DNA from: Enterobacter cloacae
GTDB taxonomy: Bacteria; Pseudomonadota; Gammaproteobacteria; Enterobacterales; Enterobacteriaceae
Direction of reading: 5' to 3'
NCBI RefSeq assembly: GCF_011078175.1
Contig: NZ_JAALCJ010000015.1
Location: forward strand, 1-48,910
DNA: 48,910 nt
Each line of letters begins with the position of its first letter. Position 1 is the first letter of the stretch. A model generated the notes under the pieces. That model had not been told where the DNA came from, did not search any database, and was given only the letters and a program-made list of their open reading frames with translations. Both the position numbers and the translations under genes were made by a program. Positions 33,299-42,059 of this stretch are shown one piece after another.

Positions 33299-33306
33299 TT
33301 TTAACA

Positions 33307-35727
33307 TCACTCGCCCTGCGTTGAACTCTCAATCGTCAAACGCACATCCGAGGTAATCAGCTCTGCCAGCATCTGATAAACCTTCATCGTCTCTTCCGGC
33401 TCGGCGTCGCCCGTATCGCTAATAAACCCTTCGTCACGCAGCGTCAGCACCAGAGAGCTGAATACCGCTTTGTCGAAGAATTCCGGGGCGTTAATGCCAT
33501 GCAGAACGGAGAGGCGCTGGGCCAGCGTCCGGCTCTCTTTTTCCAGCGTACCGCGGTTGATGGACGGATTTGCACTCAATAACCAGAAGGTAATGGCGTA
33601 GCGCTGCAACGTCTCACGCGCGCCGGAAGCCAGCAGCTGCAAGGTACGAGAACGTGACGGGTTGATATGCAGTTCGTCATCACTGATGGTAATCAGCCCC
33701 TGACGATGCATCTCCGCGATCGTTTTATCGAGTTCTGCCGCCAGCTCATCTTCACTCCAGCGCAGGAACAGCTCTGCTTTCAGCATCGGATAGATGGCCT
33801 GAATGTGGCGCAGCAGCTCCTGACGTGAAATACGGCGATGCTGGGTAATAATGGCCGCCATCAGCGACGGCAGCATCAGCATATGCGTAATGTTATTACG
33901 GTAGTAGGTCATCAGCACGGCCTGCTCGCGCGGCAGAATGATGATGTCACCGATCGTATCTTTCTCGACTTCGAACTTGTTCATCTGCAACGCGTGATCG
34001 ATAAGCTCGCTGGCGGTGGCAGACGGCACGGTCGAATCCACGGAATACGGCACGTTGCGCATGATGTCGAGGTAGCAATCAATCTGCTCGGTCAGTTGCT
34101 CACGGGTCAGTGAACGCTGGCGAGAGGCCAGAAGCGCGGTACAGCAGAGGTTCATGGCGTTTGCCGCACCGGCATTGTTGATGCGTACCATCAGTTCGGA
34201 CGCGATGCCGTTGACCGTTGGCGTCAGCCAGGCCGGACGTACCGCTTCGATAGGATCGATAGATTCGCGCCACTCCGGAACATGATGGTTCAGATATGTC
34301 ATCAGCGGCAGGGGCTCGCCAAAGTTCACGTAGCCCTGGCCAAGGTTGCGCAATTTACTCAGCCCACGCAGCATCTGCGGCAGACTCTCTTTCTCTTTGG
34401 TCGCACCGCGTAACTCTTTCGCGTAGGTGCCCACTTCCATCACATGTTCATAACCAATGTAAATAGGCACAAGCGTGATAGGACGCGTACCGCCGCGCAG
34501 CATGGCCTGAATGGTCATCGACAGCGTGCCGGTCTTCGGATCGAGCAGACGACCGGTGCGGGAGCGGCCCCCTTCAACAAAGTACTCCACGGAATAACCG
34601 CGGCTGAACAGCTCGCCCAGATATTCCCTGAAGACGGTGGAGTAGAGCTTGTTACCCTTAAAGGTACGACGAATGAAGAACGCACCCAGACGGCGGAAAA
34701 TCGGACCTGCTGGCCAGAAGTTCAGGTTAATACCGGCAGCAATATGCGGCGGCACCAGACCCTGGTGATAGAGCACGTAAGAGAGCAGCAGGTAATCCAT
34801 GTGGCTGCGGTGGCAAGGCACATAGACAATCTCGTGGCCGTCGTGCGCTAACTGACGCACGCGCTCGGCGTTGTGGACGTTAATCCCCTGATAGAGGCGG
34901 TTCCACGTGAAGCCGAGGATGCGATCGGAGAGACGAATCATCTCGTAAGAGAAGTTCGCGGCGATCTCTTCCATTAGCGCTATCGCGTTCTGCTGCGCTT
35001 TCTCGTGCGAAATTTTCTTGCTGCGCGCTTCGTCTTCTACGGCACGGGCAATCGCTTTAGAAGCCAGCAGCTTGTTGAACAGATCCTGACGCGCCGGGAG
35101 ACGTGGCCCAACAGCCGCCAGACGCTGACGTGCAAAGTGCATACGCGCAACGCGTGCCAGCTTTTGCGCAATAATTTTGTCGGTGCCATGTTCATCCGCC
35201 ATGCGGCGCAATGAAACGGAAGGCGAGAAGCGGACGAAGCTGTCGCGTCCCAGCCAGGAGACGGCGAAGAACTTCTGAATGCCGTTAAGCATACGCAGCG
35301 GCGGGTTCTCTTCCCCTTTTTCGCGCCCCGGACGACGCCCGAACATCACCGATACCGGCACCATCTGCACGTCCAGTTCGGGGTTGCTGCGGTGCAGATC
35401 GAGGTAATCATGGAACAGCTTAATGGACTCTTCTTTCGGCGTGTAATAGGTGAACACGCGCGGTCCGCCATGGATGAACACGTAGCGCGGCAGCAGCGTA
35501 CCGTCGACTTCCAGCGGTTCAAGCGGGTCAGGTAAATCATGCGCCAGACATTGAGCGCGAAGCGTAAGCAGGTCTGCCTTCGAGTTATAAGGCAAAACGT
35601 ACATAATCGGGCGCGACGTATCGAGCCCTAATTCCAGCGCGGGTTCTGCTGGGATAGACTTACTTTTTACCAGTACGCTTAATGGTAAATTAAGTAATTT
35701 GTAGTAAATTCGTGGCCAGCCGGACAT
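33307..35727 (-). CDS. plsB: Glycerol-3-phosphate 1-O-acyltransferase
   Basis: PlsB acylates glycerol 3-phosphate, the first step of phospholipid synthesis at the inner membrane. The 806 residues compare with 807 in E. coli. The acyltransferase motifs are complete: the HxxxxD box in [10 protein letters not shown] (about residue 305), [12 protein letters not shown] (about 350), [11 protein letters not shown] (about 385) and the [11 protein letters not shown] segment. The start ATG at 35727 gives [12 protein letters not shown]; an upstream frame to 35790 adds 21 residues absent from the family. It is divergent from dgkA. Confidence 0.97.
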   Translation of the reverse strand: MSGWPRIYYKLLNLPLSVLVKSKSIPAEPALELGLDTSRPIMYVLPYNSKADLLTLRAQCLAHDLPDPLEPLEVDGTLLPRYVFIHGGPRVFTYYTPKEESIKLFHDYLDLHRSNPELDVQMVPVSVMFGRRPGREKGEENPPLRMLNGIQKFFAVSWLGRDSFVRFSPSVSLRRMADEHGTDKIIAQKLARVARMHFARQRLAAVGPRLPARQDLFNKLLASKAIARAVEDEARSKKISHEKAQQNAIALMEEIAANFSYEMIRLSDRILGFTWNRLYQGINVHNAERVRQLAHDGHEIVYVPCHRSHMDYLLLSYVLYHQGLVPPHIAAGINLNFWPAGPIFRRLGAFFIRRTFKGNKLYSTVFREYLGELFSRGYSVEYFVEGGRSRTGRLLDPKTGTLSMTIQAMLRGGTRPITLVPIYIGYEHVMEVGTYAKELRGATKEKESLPQMLRGLSKLRNLGQGYVNFGEPLPLMTYLNHHVPEWRESIDPIEAVRPAWLTPTVNGIASELMVRINNAGAANAMNLCCTALLASRQRSLTREQLTEQIDCYLDIMRNVPYSVDSTVPSATASELIDHALQMNKFEVEKDTIGDIIILPREQAVLMTYYRNNITHMLMLPSLMAAIITQHRRISRQELLRHIQAIYPMLKAELFLRWSEDELAAELDKTIAEMHRQGLITISDDELHINPSRSRTLQLLASGARETLQRYAITFWLLSANPSINRGTLEKESRTLAQRLSVLHGINAPEFFDKAVFSSLVLTLRDEGFISDTGDAEPEETMKVYQMLAELITSDVRLTIESSTQGE

Positions 35728-35881
35728 AAACGATGTAAAGCCTCTGGTTAATAATGCAATTGCGGCGCAAGGATAACAGAAAGCGCGCAAAATTTCTGTT
35801 GTTACCCGTCATACTTCAGGTTGCAGCAAAACGCGCTGCGACTGTAGTAACTGACGCTATTTATCATAAAAGGTTCTTTTA

Positions 35882-36250
35882 ATGGCCAATAATACCACTG
35901 GGTTAACCCGAATCATTAAAGCTGCCGGTTATTCATGGAAAGGTTTCCGCGCCGCATGGATTAATGAAGCCGCTTTCCGCCAGGAAGCGGTTGCCGCAAT
36001 CGTTGCCGTTATCATCGCCTGCTTCCTTGATGTCGATGCTATCACCCGCGTACTGCTCATCGGATCTGTCCTTCTGGTGATGATAGTGGAAATTCTCAAT
36101 AGCGCTATTGAGGCCGTTGTGGATCGGATTGGGTCGGAATTCCATGAACTGTCTGGCCGGGCAAAAGACATGGGTTCCGCTGCCGTACTGTTGTCAATTA
36201 TCACTGCGGCGATCACCTGGGTCACGCTGCTTTGGTCGCATTTCCGATGA
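35882..36250 (+). CDS. dgkA: Diacylglycerol kinase
   Basis: DgkA phosphorylates diacylglycerol released during membrane oligosaccharide synthesis, returning it as phosphatidate. The 122 residues match E. coli. An N-terminal amphipathic helix (GYSWKGFRAAWINEAAFRQE) and three membrane segments are visible, with active-site Glu residues in NEAAFRQE and in EILNSAIEAVVDR. It is divergent from plsB and lies 108 bp before lexA; both neighbours serve phospholipid metabolism, while lexA has its own promoter. Confidence 0.97.
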   Translation: MANNTTGLTRIIKAAGYSWKGFRAAWINEAAFRQEAVAAIVAVIIACFLDVDAITRVLLIGSVLLVMIVEILNSAIEAVVDRIGSEFHELSGRAKDMGSAAVLLSIITAAITWVTLLWSHFR

Positions 36251-36295
36251 GCCTCGAGGAATAATTAAGTCCCTGGTTTTTTGTGCAGTTTTTGG

Positions 36296-36324
36296 TTCCA
36301 AAATCGCCTTTGACTGTATATACT
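36296..36324 (+). promoter_or_regulatory. lexA promoter
   Basis: TTCCAA (36296-36301) and TATACT (36319-36324) are spaced by 17 bases, the arrangement known for E. coli lexA. The -10 lies inside the first SOS box. Confidence 0.75.
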
Positions 36325-36350
36325 CACAGCATAACTGTATATACACCCAG
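36314..36350 (+). promoter_or_regulatory. Two LexA (SOS) boxes upstream of lexA
   Basis: CTGTATATACTCACAG (36314-36329) and CTGTATATACACCCAG (36335-36350) both fit CTGT-N8-ACAG (the second with CCAG). They are spaced by five bases and cover the lexA promoter, giving autorepression. Confidence 0.93.
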
Positions 36351-36358
36351 GGGGCGGT

Positions 36359-36967
36359 ATGAAAGCGTTAACGACCAGGCAGCAAGAGGTGTTTGATCTC
36401 ATTCGGGATCATATCGGCCAGACCGGTATGCCACCCACGCGTGCAGAAATTGCCCAGCGTCTGGGTTTCCGTTCTCCGAATGCTGCCGAAGAGCACCTTA
36501 AGGCGCTGGCGCGTAAGGGCGTGATTGAGATAGTTTCCGGCGCCTCACGCGGTATTCGTCTGCTGGTGGAAGAAGAGACCGGTATTCCGCTGGTGGGCCG
36601 CGTTGCCGCAGGTGAGCCCCTGCTGGCACAGCAACACATCGAAGGGCATTATCAGGTTGACCCTGGCATGTTCAAGCCGAGCGCCGATTTCCTACTGCGT
36701 GTTAGCGGGATGTCCATGAAAGATATCGGTATTCTGGATGGCGATCTGCTGGCGGTACACAAAACGCAGGACGTGCGTAACGGGCAAGTCGTGGTAGCGC
36801 GCATTGATGATGAAGTGACGGTTAAGCGCCTGAAAAAACAAGGTAACACCGTTCAGCTTCTGCCAGAAAACAACGAGTTCTCCCCGATTGTGGTGGATCT
36901 CCGCGCGCAGAGCTTCTCCATTGAAGGCCTGGCGGTCGGCGTTATCCGCAACGGTGAGTGGCTATAA
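36359..36967 (+). CDS. lexA: SOS response repressor LexA
   Basis: LexA represses DNA-damage genes and cleaves itself when RecA filaments form. The 202 residues equal E. coli. The winged helix-turn-helix is at about 27-60 ([22 protein letters not shown]); the self-cleavage site Ala84-Gly85 lies in RVAAGEP; the catalytic pair is Ser119 (GMSMKD) and Lys156 (VTVKRLKK). Two SOS boxes lie upstream. A short hairpin (36978-37002) sits between it and dinF, which is probably cotranscribed. Confidence 0.98.
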   Translation: MKALTTRQQEVFDLIRDHIGQTGMPPTRAEIAQRLGFRSPNAAEEHLKALARKGVIEIVSGASRGIRLLVEEETGIPLVGRVAAGEPLLAQQHIEGHYQVDPGMFKPSADFLLRVSGMSMKDIGILDGDLLAVHKTQDVRNGQVVVARIDDEVTVKRLKKQGNTVQLLPENNEFSPIVVDLRAQSFSIEGLAVGVIRNGEWL

Positions 36968-36977
36968 TCTCTTCCTG

Positions 36978-37002
36978 ACAGGCTGTAGTTCCTCTACAGC
37001 CT
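36978..37002 (+). terminator. Hairpin between lexA and dinF, possible attenuator
   Basis: A perfect 10-bp stem (36978-36987/36993-37002) has a 5-base loop and no T-run. It may reduce readthrough into dinF. Confidence 0.45.
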
Positions 37003-37030
37003 GGCCTAATTTCTGATTCCGGTAATTTCC

Positions 37031-38368
37031 ATGGCATTGCTAACGTCTGCCGATAAGGCGTTGTGGCGTCTTGCGCTACCGATGATTTTTTCCAATATTA
37101 CCGTTCCTCTGCTGGGGCTGGTGGATACGGCGGTAATCGGGCATCTGGATTCGCCGATTTATCTGGGCGGTGTTGCGATCGGCGCAACAGCGACCAGCTT
37201 CCTCTTTATGCTGCTGCTCTTTCTGCGCATGAGTACGACAGGCCTGACGGCCCAGGCGTATGGTGCAAAAGATCCCCTTCGTCTGGCACGTGCGCTGGTT
37301 CAGCCGCTTATCCTGGCGTTTGCTGCTGGCGCGTTAATCGTTCTGTTGCGTACGCCGCTAATTGATCTTGCGCTCCATATTGTGGGTGGCAGCGATGCCG
37401 TACTGGAGCAGGCCCGGCGGTTCCTCGAAATTCGCTGGCTCAGCGCGCCCGCGTCACTGGCAAACCTGGTCCTGCTGGGCTGGCTGCTGGGCGTGCAGTA
37501 CGCCCGCGCGCCGGTGATCCTGCTGGTGGTGGGCAACCTGCTTAATATTGTGCTCGATCTCTGGCTGGTGATGGGGCTGCACATGAACGTCAGGGGCGCG
37601 GCGCTGGCTACGGCGATTGCCGAGTACGGTACGCTGCTGATCGGTTTGTGGATGGTCTGGCGCGTGCTGGCGATGCGCGGTATCTCGCTTGCACTACTGA
37701 AATCGGCCTGGCGCGGCAATATTCGTAAGCTGCTGGCGCTGAATCGCGACATCATGCTCCGTTCGCTTCTGCTGCAACTGTGCTTTGGCGCATTAACCGT
37801 TTTTGGTGCTCGTCTTGGGCCTGAGATCGTCGCAGTCAACGCGGTGCTCATGACGTTACTGACCTTTACTGCTTACGCACTGGATGGTTTTGCTTACGCC
37901 GTGGAGGCGCATTCAGGACAAGCCTATGGCGCGCGTGAAAGTGGCCAGTTACGAGAAGTCTGGCGGGCTGCCTGTCGTCAGTCGGGTCTGGTGGCGCTGA
38001 TATTTGCCCTGGTTTACGCCTGTTTTGGCGAGCATATTGTCGCACTGCTGACCTCAATACCCGCGCTGCGCGAGCTGGCCGATCGCTACCTTCTCTGGCA
38101 GGTAGTGTTACCCGTGGTGGGCGTGTGGTGTTATTTGCTGGACGGCATGTTTATTGGCGCCACGCGAGGGGCGGAGATGCGCAACAGCATGGCCGTCGCT
38201 GCGGCGGGGTTCGGCCTGACGCTGCTGACTCTGCCATATCTCGGTAATCACGGTCTGTGGCTGGCGCTGGCGGTCTTTTTATCACTGCGTGGCCTTTCGC
38301 TGGCCGTTATCTGGCATCGTCACTGGCGAAACAATACCTGGTTTCCAGCCCCGCACGATATATCGTAA
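37031..38368 (+). CDS. dinF: MATE family efflux protein DinF
   Basis: DinF is a multidrug and toxic compound extrusion (MATE) membrane protein induced with lexA; in E. coli it has been linked to protection from oxidative stress and bile salts. The 445 residues show about twelve membrane segments and the MATE features LALPMIFSNITVPLLGLVDTA at the N-terminus and the internal repeat near 225-245 (LLALNRDIMLRSLLLQ). The ATG at 37031 lacks a strong ribosome site, so translation may be weak. It follows lexA after a 63-bp gap. Confidence 0.95.
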   Translation: MALLTSADKALWRLALPMIFSNITVPLLGLVDTAVIGHLDSPIYLGGVAIGATATSFLFMLLLFLRMSTTGLTAQAYGAKDPLRLARALVQPLILAFAAGALIVLLRTPLIDLALHIVGGSDAVLEQARRFLEIRWLSAPASLANLVLLGWLLGVQYARAPVILLVVGNLLNIVLDLWLVMGLHMNVRGAALATAIAEYGTLLIGLWMVWRVLAMRGISLALLKSAWRGNIRKLLALNRDIMLRSLLLQLCFGALTVFGARLGPEIVAVNAVLMTLLTFTAYALDGFAYAVEAHSGQAYGARESGQLREVWRAACRQSGLVALIFALVYACFGEHIVALLTSIPALRELADRYLLWQVVLPVVGVWCYLLDGMFIGATRGAEMRNSMAVAAAGFGLTLLTLPYLGNHGLWLALAVFLSLRGLSLAVIWHRHWRNNTWFPAPHDIS

Positions 38369-38487
38369 CGGTTAAAGATTCCGAATATAAAAACAACTAC
38401 CGAATCCTTAACTACAATAATAATCACGTCCAGCAGAAAAGAACGAAGCGGACGATACTCATAGACGCTTAACACGAGGACACGATT

Positions 38488-38697
38488 ATGAATAAAGACG
38501 AAATCGGCGGCAACTGGAAGCAATTCAAAGGTAAAGCGAAAGAACAGTGGGGTAAGCTGACAGATGACGATATGACCGTCATTGAAGGTAAGCGCGATCA
38601 GCTGGTAGGTAAAATCCAGGAGCGCTACGGTTATGAAAAAGATCAGGCGGAAAACGAAGTCAAAGACTGGGAAACCCGTAACGACTACCGCTGGTAA
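38488..38697 (+). CDS. yjbJ: CsbD family stress-response protein YjbJ
   Basis: YjbJ is an abundant small hydrophilic protein of the CsbD family, induced in stationary phase in E. coli; its role is unknown. The 69 residues equal E. coli. The family pattern GGNWKQFKGKAKEQWGKLTDDD and the GKIQERYGYEKDQAE segment are intact, predicting two amphipathic helices. GAGG lies 12 bases before the ATG. It is an isolated unit with its own terminator. Confidence 0.96.
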   Translation: MNKDEIGGNWKQFKGKAKEQWGKLTDDDMTVIEGKRDQLVGKIQERYGYEKDQAENEVKDWETRNDYRW

Positions 38698-38713
38698 CCG
38701 TATCTATCCCCAA

Positions 38714-38740
38714 GGGCGGCTATAAGCCGCCTTTTTCTTT
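38714..38740 (+). terminator. Intrinsic terminator of yjbJ
   Basis: The stem GGCGGC/GCCGCC (38715-38720/38726-38731) is followed by a T-rich tail TTTTTCTTTTTC. Confidence 0.88.
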
Positions 38741-38750
38741 TTCTTTTGCT

Positions 38751-39263
38751 TTAACGTGGCTTTTTCTTTACCAGGATAGAGTGATCGTGCTGACAGTCAT
38801 CCTGATGGCGGCATGACTCCACCTCTACGCAGGCTGAACATAAGCCGTGGGCTTCGATCACGTTATGGCGCAGCGCAAAGCCCATTCTGGCTGCCAGCGT
38901 ATGCATAATATCTTCCACACCTTCCGCACACTCCTCCTTCACCACGCCACAGCGATCGCAGATAAACATGGCGGATGTGTGTGTCGGCTGGTCAAAAAGA
39001 TGGCACAGCACATAGCTGTTTGTTGATTCCACTTTATGCACAAACCCTTGCTCCAGCAGAAAATCCAGCGCCCGATAGACGGTCGGCGGCTTTGCCTGTG
39101 GCTCGCTTTCACGCAGCAGATCGAGCAGATCGTAGGCGCTGATGGCACCCTGTTGCAGGCTCATCAGACGCAGTACCTCAAGGCGCTGCGGGGTCAGGCG
39201 CACATTGCGTTGCGCGCACAGCTTTTCAGCTTGCGCTAACAGCTCTTTTGTGGACTTGTCCAT
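38751..39263 (-). CDS. zur: Zinc uptake regulator Zur (Fur family)
   Basis: Zur represses zinc-uptake genes when zinc is replete. The 170 residues (171 in E. coli) show a winged helix domain (RLTPQRLEVLRLM ... PPTVYRALDFLLEQGFV) and the metal-binding C-terminal domain with CDRCG near 101-105 and a second Cys pair in LCSACVEVESC. The C-terminal CRHQDDCQHDHS tail adds possible zinc ligands. GGTG precedes the ATG at 39263. It is convergent with yjbJ. Confidence 0.95.
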   Translation of the reverse strand: MDKSTKELLAQAEKLCAQRNVRLTPQRLEVLRLMSLQQGAISAYDLLDLLRESEPQAKPPTVYRALDFLLEQGFVHKVESTNSYVLCHLFDQPTHTSAMFICDRCGVVKEECAEGVEDIMHTLAARMGFALRHNVIEAHGLCSACVEVESCRHQDDCQHDHSILVKKKPR

Positions 39264-39379
39264 CGGGCACCTCGGATGTGGTAAGGGGTGAAAACCTTCA
39301 CTTTATCATGTTCTGCTAAAAACACCGAGATCCCCAGGCTGTGCTATACCTGACGCATCGCAAATCGGGAGATCGCATA

Positions 39380-39868
39380 ATGAAAAGACCTGACTGTATT
39401 CGGCACTGGCGGGACGTGGAAGGCGCCGATGACGCAACGTATCCTGACAGCAACGAACGTTTTTCTATAGGCGCGCCGCTGGCCCGCAAACTGGGTCTCG
39501 GCCGCATGGGTATTCACCATGAACGGCTGCCGCCCGGACGCCGCACGTCATATCCGCATGCGGAAAGCGACGAAGAGGAGTTTGTTTACGTTCTGGAGGG
39601 TTACCCCGAGGCCTGGATCAATGGCTATTTATGGAAGCTCGAACCCGGAGACAGCGTGGGATTTCCTGCCGGGACAGGCGTGTGTCACACCTTTATCAAT
39701 AATACCGAAGAAGAGGTGCGCTTACTGGTGGTGGGTGAGGCTAATAAAAAACATAACCGTATCTACTATCCGCTTAATCCGGTGTATGCCGCGACGCGCG
39801 AAGACCGCTGGGTCGACCATCCGCCTCAGTTTTTCGGGCCGCACGACGGAAAACCTGGGCGAAAATAA
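39380..39868 (+). CDS. Cupin domain protein of unknown substrate
   Basis: This small cytoplasmic protein has one cupin domain; there is no clear E. coli K-12 counterpart at this locus. The 162 residues include cupin motif 1, SYPHAESDEEEFVYVLEG (about 58-76), and motif 2, GDSVGFPAGTGVCHTFIN (about 88-105), which would form the metal-binding beta-barrel. Motif 1 keeps one His and the Glu cluster but not the usual HxH, so the metal site may be altered. GGGAG precedes ATG 39380 by about nine bases. E. coli has yjbL and yjbM in the zur-dusA interval. Confidence 0.8.
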   Translation: MKRPDCIRHWRDVEGADDATYPDSNERFSIGAPLARKLGLGRMGIHHERLPPGRRTSYPHAESDEEEFVYVLEGYPEAWINGYLWKLEPGDSVGFPAGTGVCHTFINNTEEEVRLLVVGEANKKHNRIYYPLNPVYAATREDRWVDHPPQFFGPHDGKPGRK

Positions 39869-40036
39869 TTTCCTCTTCTATAAATATTGATGGCCGTCAC
39901 ATATTACAACAGGCCTGGATGGAATTTAACTTAAGGAAATAGCGGATCTTTTTGTACTTATTCACAGCAATAGTTCGTTCCTGTTTAGGTGATAACAGAC
40001 AGGGTTAACTAATAACAAACTATTTACGAGCATACT

Positions 40037-41284
40037 GTGAAAAAACATTATAAATTTTCGATGGTTAGCATCGCTGTCTCCTTTTTTATGGCAAATCAGG
40101 CGGGAGCAGCCAATACCTGGACGGAAGCGCGTAGCGACGCAATGGGCGGAACGGGTGTCGCGGCAGGGAGCTATGGCAGTGGGGCGTTAATCAACCCCGC
40201 GTTGCTGGCAAAAGCGAGACCGGACGATGGTGTCACCGTGATCCTGCCGTCCATTGGTGCGCAGATTACGGATAAAGACAATCTACGGGATAAGATCGAT
40301 GACATCAGCGATGATGTGAATAACTATCGCAGCACACTGAATAATATTAATCCTGTCGATCTTTTTAACCCTTCAAGCCCTGCCTCTTTGCAGGTCTCTT
40401 CGGCGGCAGGCAATCTTGCCGATCAGCTGAATTCACTGAAAGGGAAAAACGCCAGCGGTAAAGCGGGGGGTGGGATCGCCGTAAGCATTCCTAATGATGT
40501 ACTTTCAGTCGCTTTTGTAGCGAAAGCCAATGCGCGTGCACGCGTGAGCTCTTATATCGATCAGGGCGATATCGATAAGTTACGTCTGGTAGAGGCTACG
40601 CCTGTTGCCGTATTTGGCGTTAACCCGAATGATCTTAAATCAAAAGGGTATGGCCGTGCGGCAATCGTTTCAGATTATGGAGTTGCAATCGCACGTCAGT
40701 TTGATCTCAGCGGTGTGCCGGTTTCCGTCGGGATCACTCCAAAGCTCCAAAAAACATGGCTTTATAATTACACTGTTTCTATCTACAACTTTGACAGTGA
40801 TGATATAAACAGTAGCCGTTACCGTAATGATGACACTGGCTTTAACGTCGATGCCGGCCTTGCGGCGGACTTTGGGGAAAACTGGACGGTTGGTCTGACC
40901 GGGCAGAATCTCTTCTCACGCGATATCGATACCAAAGAAGTCGATGGGGTACGCGATACCTATCAAATTAGTCCTGTCGTCACAGCCGGGGCCGCCTGGC
41001 ACAACGATCTGGTCACGCTGACCGCAGACGGCGATCTGACCGAAACCAAGGGCTTTAAAAGCGAAGACACCTCCCAGTACGTTGGCGTTGGTGCCGAAGT
41101 CACGCCGCTGAGCTGGCTGGCAGTACGCGCCGGTTATCGTGCGGATATGAAAGGGAACGACAGCAACGTCTTTACCGGCGGTGTCGGTTTCGCACCGTTC
41201 AACTCCGTCCACGTTGACCTGATGGGGCTTTATGGCGAAGACGAGACCTGGGGTGCAGGGGCACAGTTGAGCATGACGTTTTAA
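40037..41284 (+). CDS. TraF-like outer-membrane beta-barrel protein (chromosomal)
   Basis: This is a predicted exported outer-membrane barrel resembling the 'F plasmid transfer operon TraF' domain proteins and distantly FadL. The 415 residues start at GTG 40037 (MKKHYKFSMVSIAV) with a signal peptide ending near NQAGA|ANTW. The following ARSDAMGGTGVAAGSYGSGALINPALLA resembles the N-terminal hatch of FadL/TraF proteins. The C-terminus ends with Phe (QLSMTF), as barrels do. No other conjugation genes are nearby, so a transfer role is unlikely. Function unknown. Confidence 0.82.
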   Translation: MKKHYKFSMVSIAVSFFMANQAGAANTWTEARSDAMGGTGVAAGSYGSGALINPALLAKARPDDGVTVILPSIGAQITDKDNLRDKIDDISDDVNNYRSTLNNINPVDLFNPSSPASLQVSSAAGNLADQLNSLKGKNASGKAGGGIAVSIPNDVLSVAFVAKANARARVSSYIDQGDIDKLRLVEATPVAVFGVNPNDLKSKGYGRAAIVSDYGVAIARQFDLSGVPVSVGITPKLQKTWLYNYTVSIYNFDSDDINSSRYRNDDTGFNVDAGLAADFGENWTVGLTGQNLFSRDIDTKEVDGVRDTYQISPVVTAGAAWHNDLVTLTADGDLTETKGFKSEDTSQYVGVGAEVTPLSWLAVRAGYRADMKGNDSNVFTGGVGFAPFNSVHVDLMGLYGEDETWGAGAQLSMTF

Positions 41285-41289
41285 ATAAA

Positions 41290-41313
41290 AAGGGCACCGT
41301 TAATGGTGCCCTT
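41290..41313. terminator. Bidirectional terminator between the TraF-like gene and hicB
   Basis: The 9-bp stem AAGGGCACC/GGTGCCCTT (41290-41298/41305-41313) has a 6-base loop. On the minus strand TTTTTATTT follows, a good terminator for hicAB; on the plus strand the tail is weak (AGCTTAT). Confidence 0.8.
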
Positions 41314-41316
41314 AGC

Positions 41317-41652
41317 TTATCCGTGTGCCGCTTTGGTCAGCGTATCGCTTATCCATTGATTTACGCTTTTACCTGAAACTTCGGCTGCGATGTTAATTGC
41401 GGAATGTATCTCGGGCGCGATGCGCAGGCTGATTTTTCCGCTTGCCGGACGCAGAGGTTCTCGACCTTGTTCTGTACAGTAGGCAAGATAATCATCAACC
41501 GCTTCTTCAAACGCTTTACGGAGGGCTGCGACGTTATCCGCATGAAAACCGATAACATCTCTTATGCCAGCAACATGCCCAACGAAGCATAGATCTTCGT
41601 CGCTGTAATCAATTTTTGCGGCATAGCCTTTATAAGTCATGGTGTTAATCAT
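41317..41652 (-). CDS. hicB: HicB family antitoxin
   Basis: HicB neutralises HicA and represses its own promoter. The 111 residues show an N-terminal HicB fold (YAAKIDYSDEDLCFVGHVAGIRDVIGF), a long middle helix and a C-terminal ribbon-helix-helix DNA-binding domain (ISLRIAPEIHSAINIAAEVSGKSVNQWI). The ATG at 41652 overlaps the hicA stop by four bases (ATGA), so translation is coupled. It is the second gene of the pair, followed by a terminator. A pair of GATATC palindromes at the promoter is the likely operator. Confidence 0.92.
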   Translation of the reverse strand: MINTMTYKGYAAKIDYSDEDLCFVGHVAGIRDVIGFHADNVAALRKAFEEAVDDYLAYCTEQGREPLRPASGKISLRIAPEIHSAINIAAEVSGKSVNQWISDTLTKAAHG

Positions 41653-41912
41653 GGAGAAACCCCTGTTGCGATGAGAAAAGCCATTGCGTCGCGAACCTGA
41701 TAAACCTTCGCTTCTTTATCCGGATGAGGACGATGAAACGAGGCCACAACCCCATTGATTTCAAATCTTACCCTTGAGCCGCTACCTTCTGAGGCTTTCG
41801 CACCCAGTGCGATGAAAAGCGCTTCAATCCTGCGCCATTCCAGAGAGCTTGGCGTTGGTACAGAGAAAATCAACTGCAATGTATTTTGGTGGCGGGGGTT
41901 CAATGTTTTCAT
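41649..41912 (-). CDS. hicA: HicA family toxin
   Basis: HicA is a small mRNA-interferase-type toxin with a double-stranded-RNA-binding-like fold. I chose the ATG at 41912 (MKTLNPRHQNTLQLIFS, 87 residues), the family start; an in-frame extension to 41957 would put the promoter inside the gene. The HicA pattern WRRIEALFIALGAKASEGSGSRVRF and FHRPHPDKEA, with the catalytic-type His region, are present. It precedes hicB with a 4-bp overlap. E. coli K-12 has hicAB elsewhere (near 32 min), so this copy is an accessory insertion here (inference). Confidence 0.9.
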   Translation of the reverse strand: MKTLNPRHQNTLQLIFSVPTPSSLEWRRIEALFIALGAKASEGSGSRVRFEINGVVASFHRPHPDKEAKVYQVRDAMAFLIATGVSP

Positions 41913-41960
41913 AGTTGATAGAGTCCATTTTAATTTTCTTCCCCGCCAAAGTTGCATTGA

Positions 41961-41988
41961 ATGATATCACTTTTTGATATCACATCAA
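41961..41988 (-). promoter_or_regulatory. hicAB promoter with twin GATATC operators
   Basis: On the minus strand a -35-like TTGATG (41988-41983) and a -10-like TATCAT (41966-41961) are spaced by 16 bases. Two copies of TGATATCAC (41962-41970 and 41975-41983) lie 13 bp apart, each with the perfect palindrome TGATATCA, and together span the two promoter elements. A ribbon-helix-helix HicB dimer is the expected ligand. Confidence 0.75.
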
Positions 41989-42059
41989 GCCGGATCGTAT
42001 CCTTTTTAAGCCTATGCTATAGTAGCGCCCCTTTTCCACCAAATGCTTAAAACTTCGCC

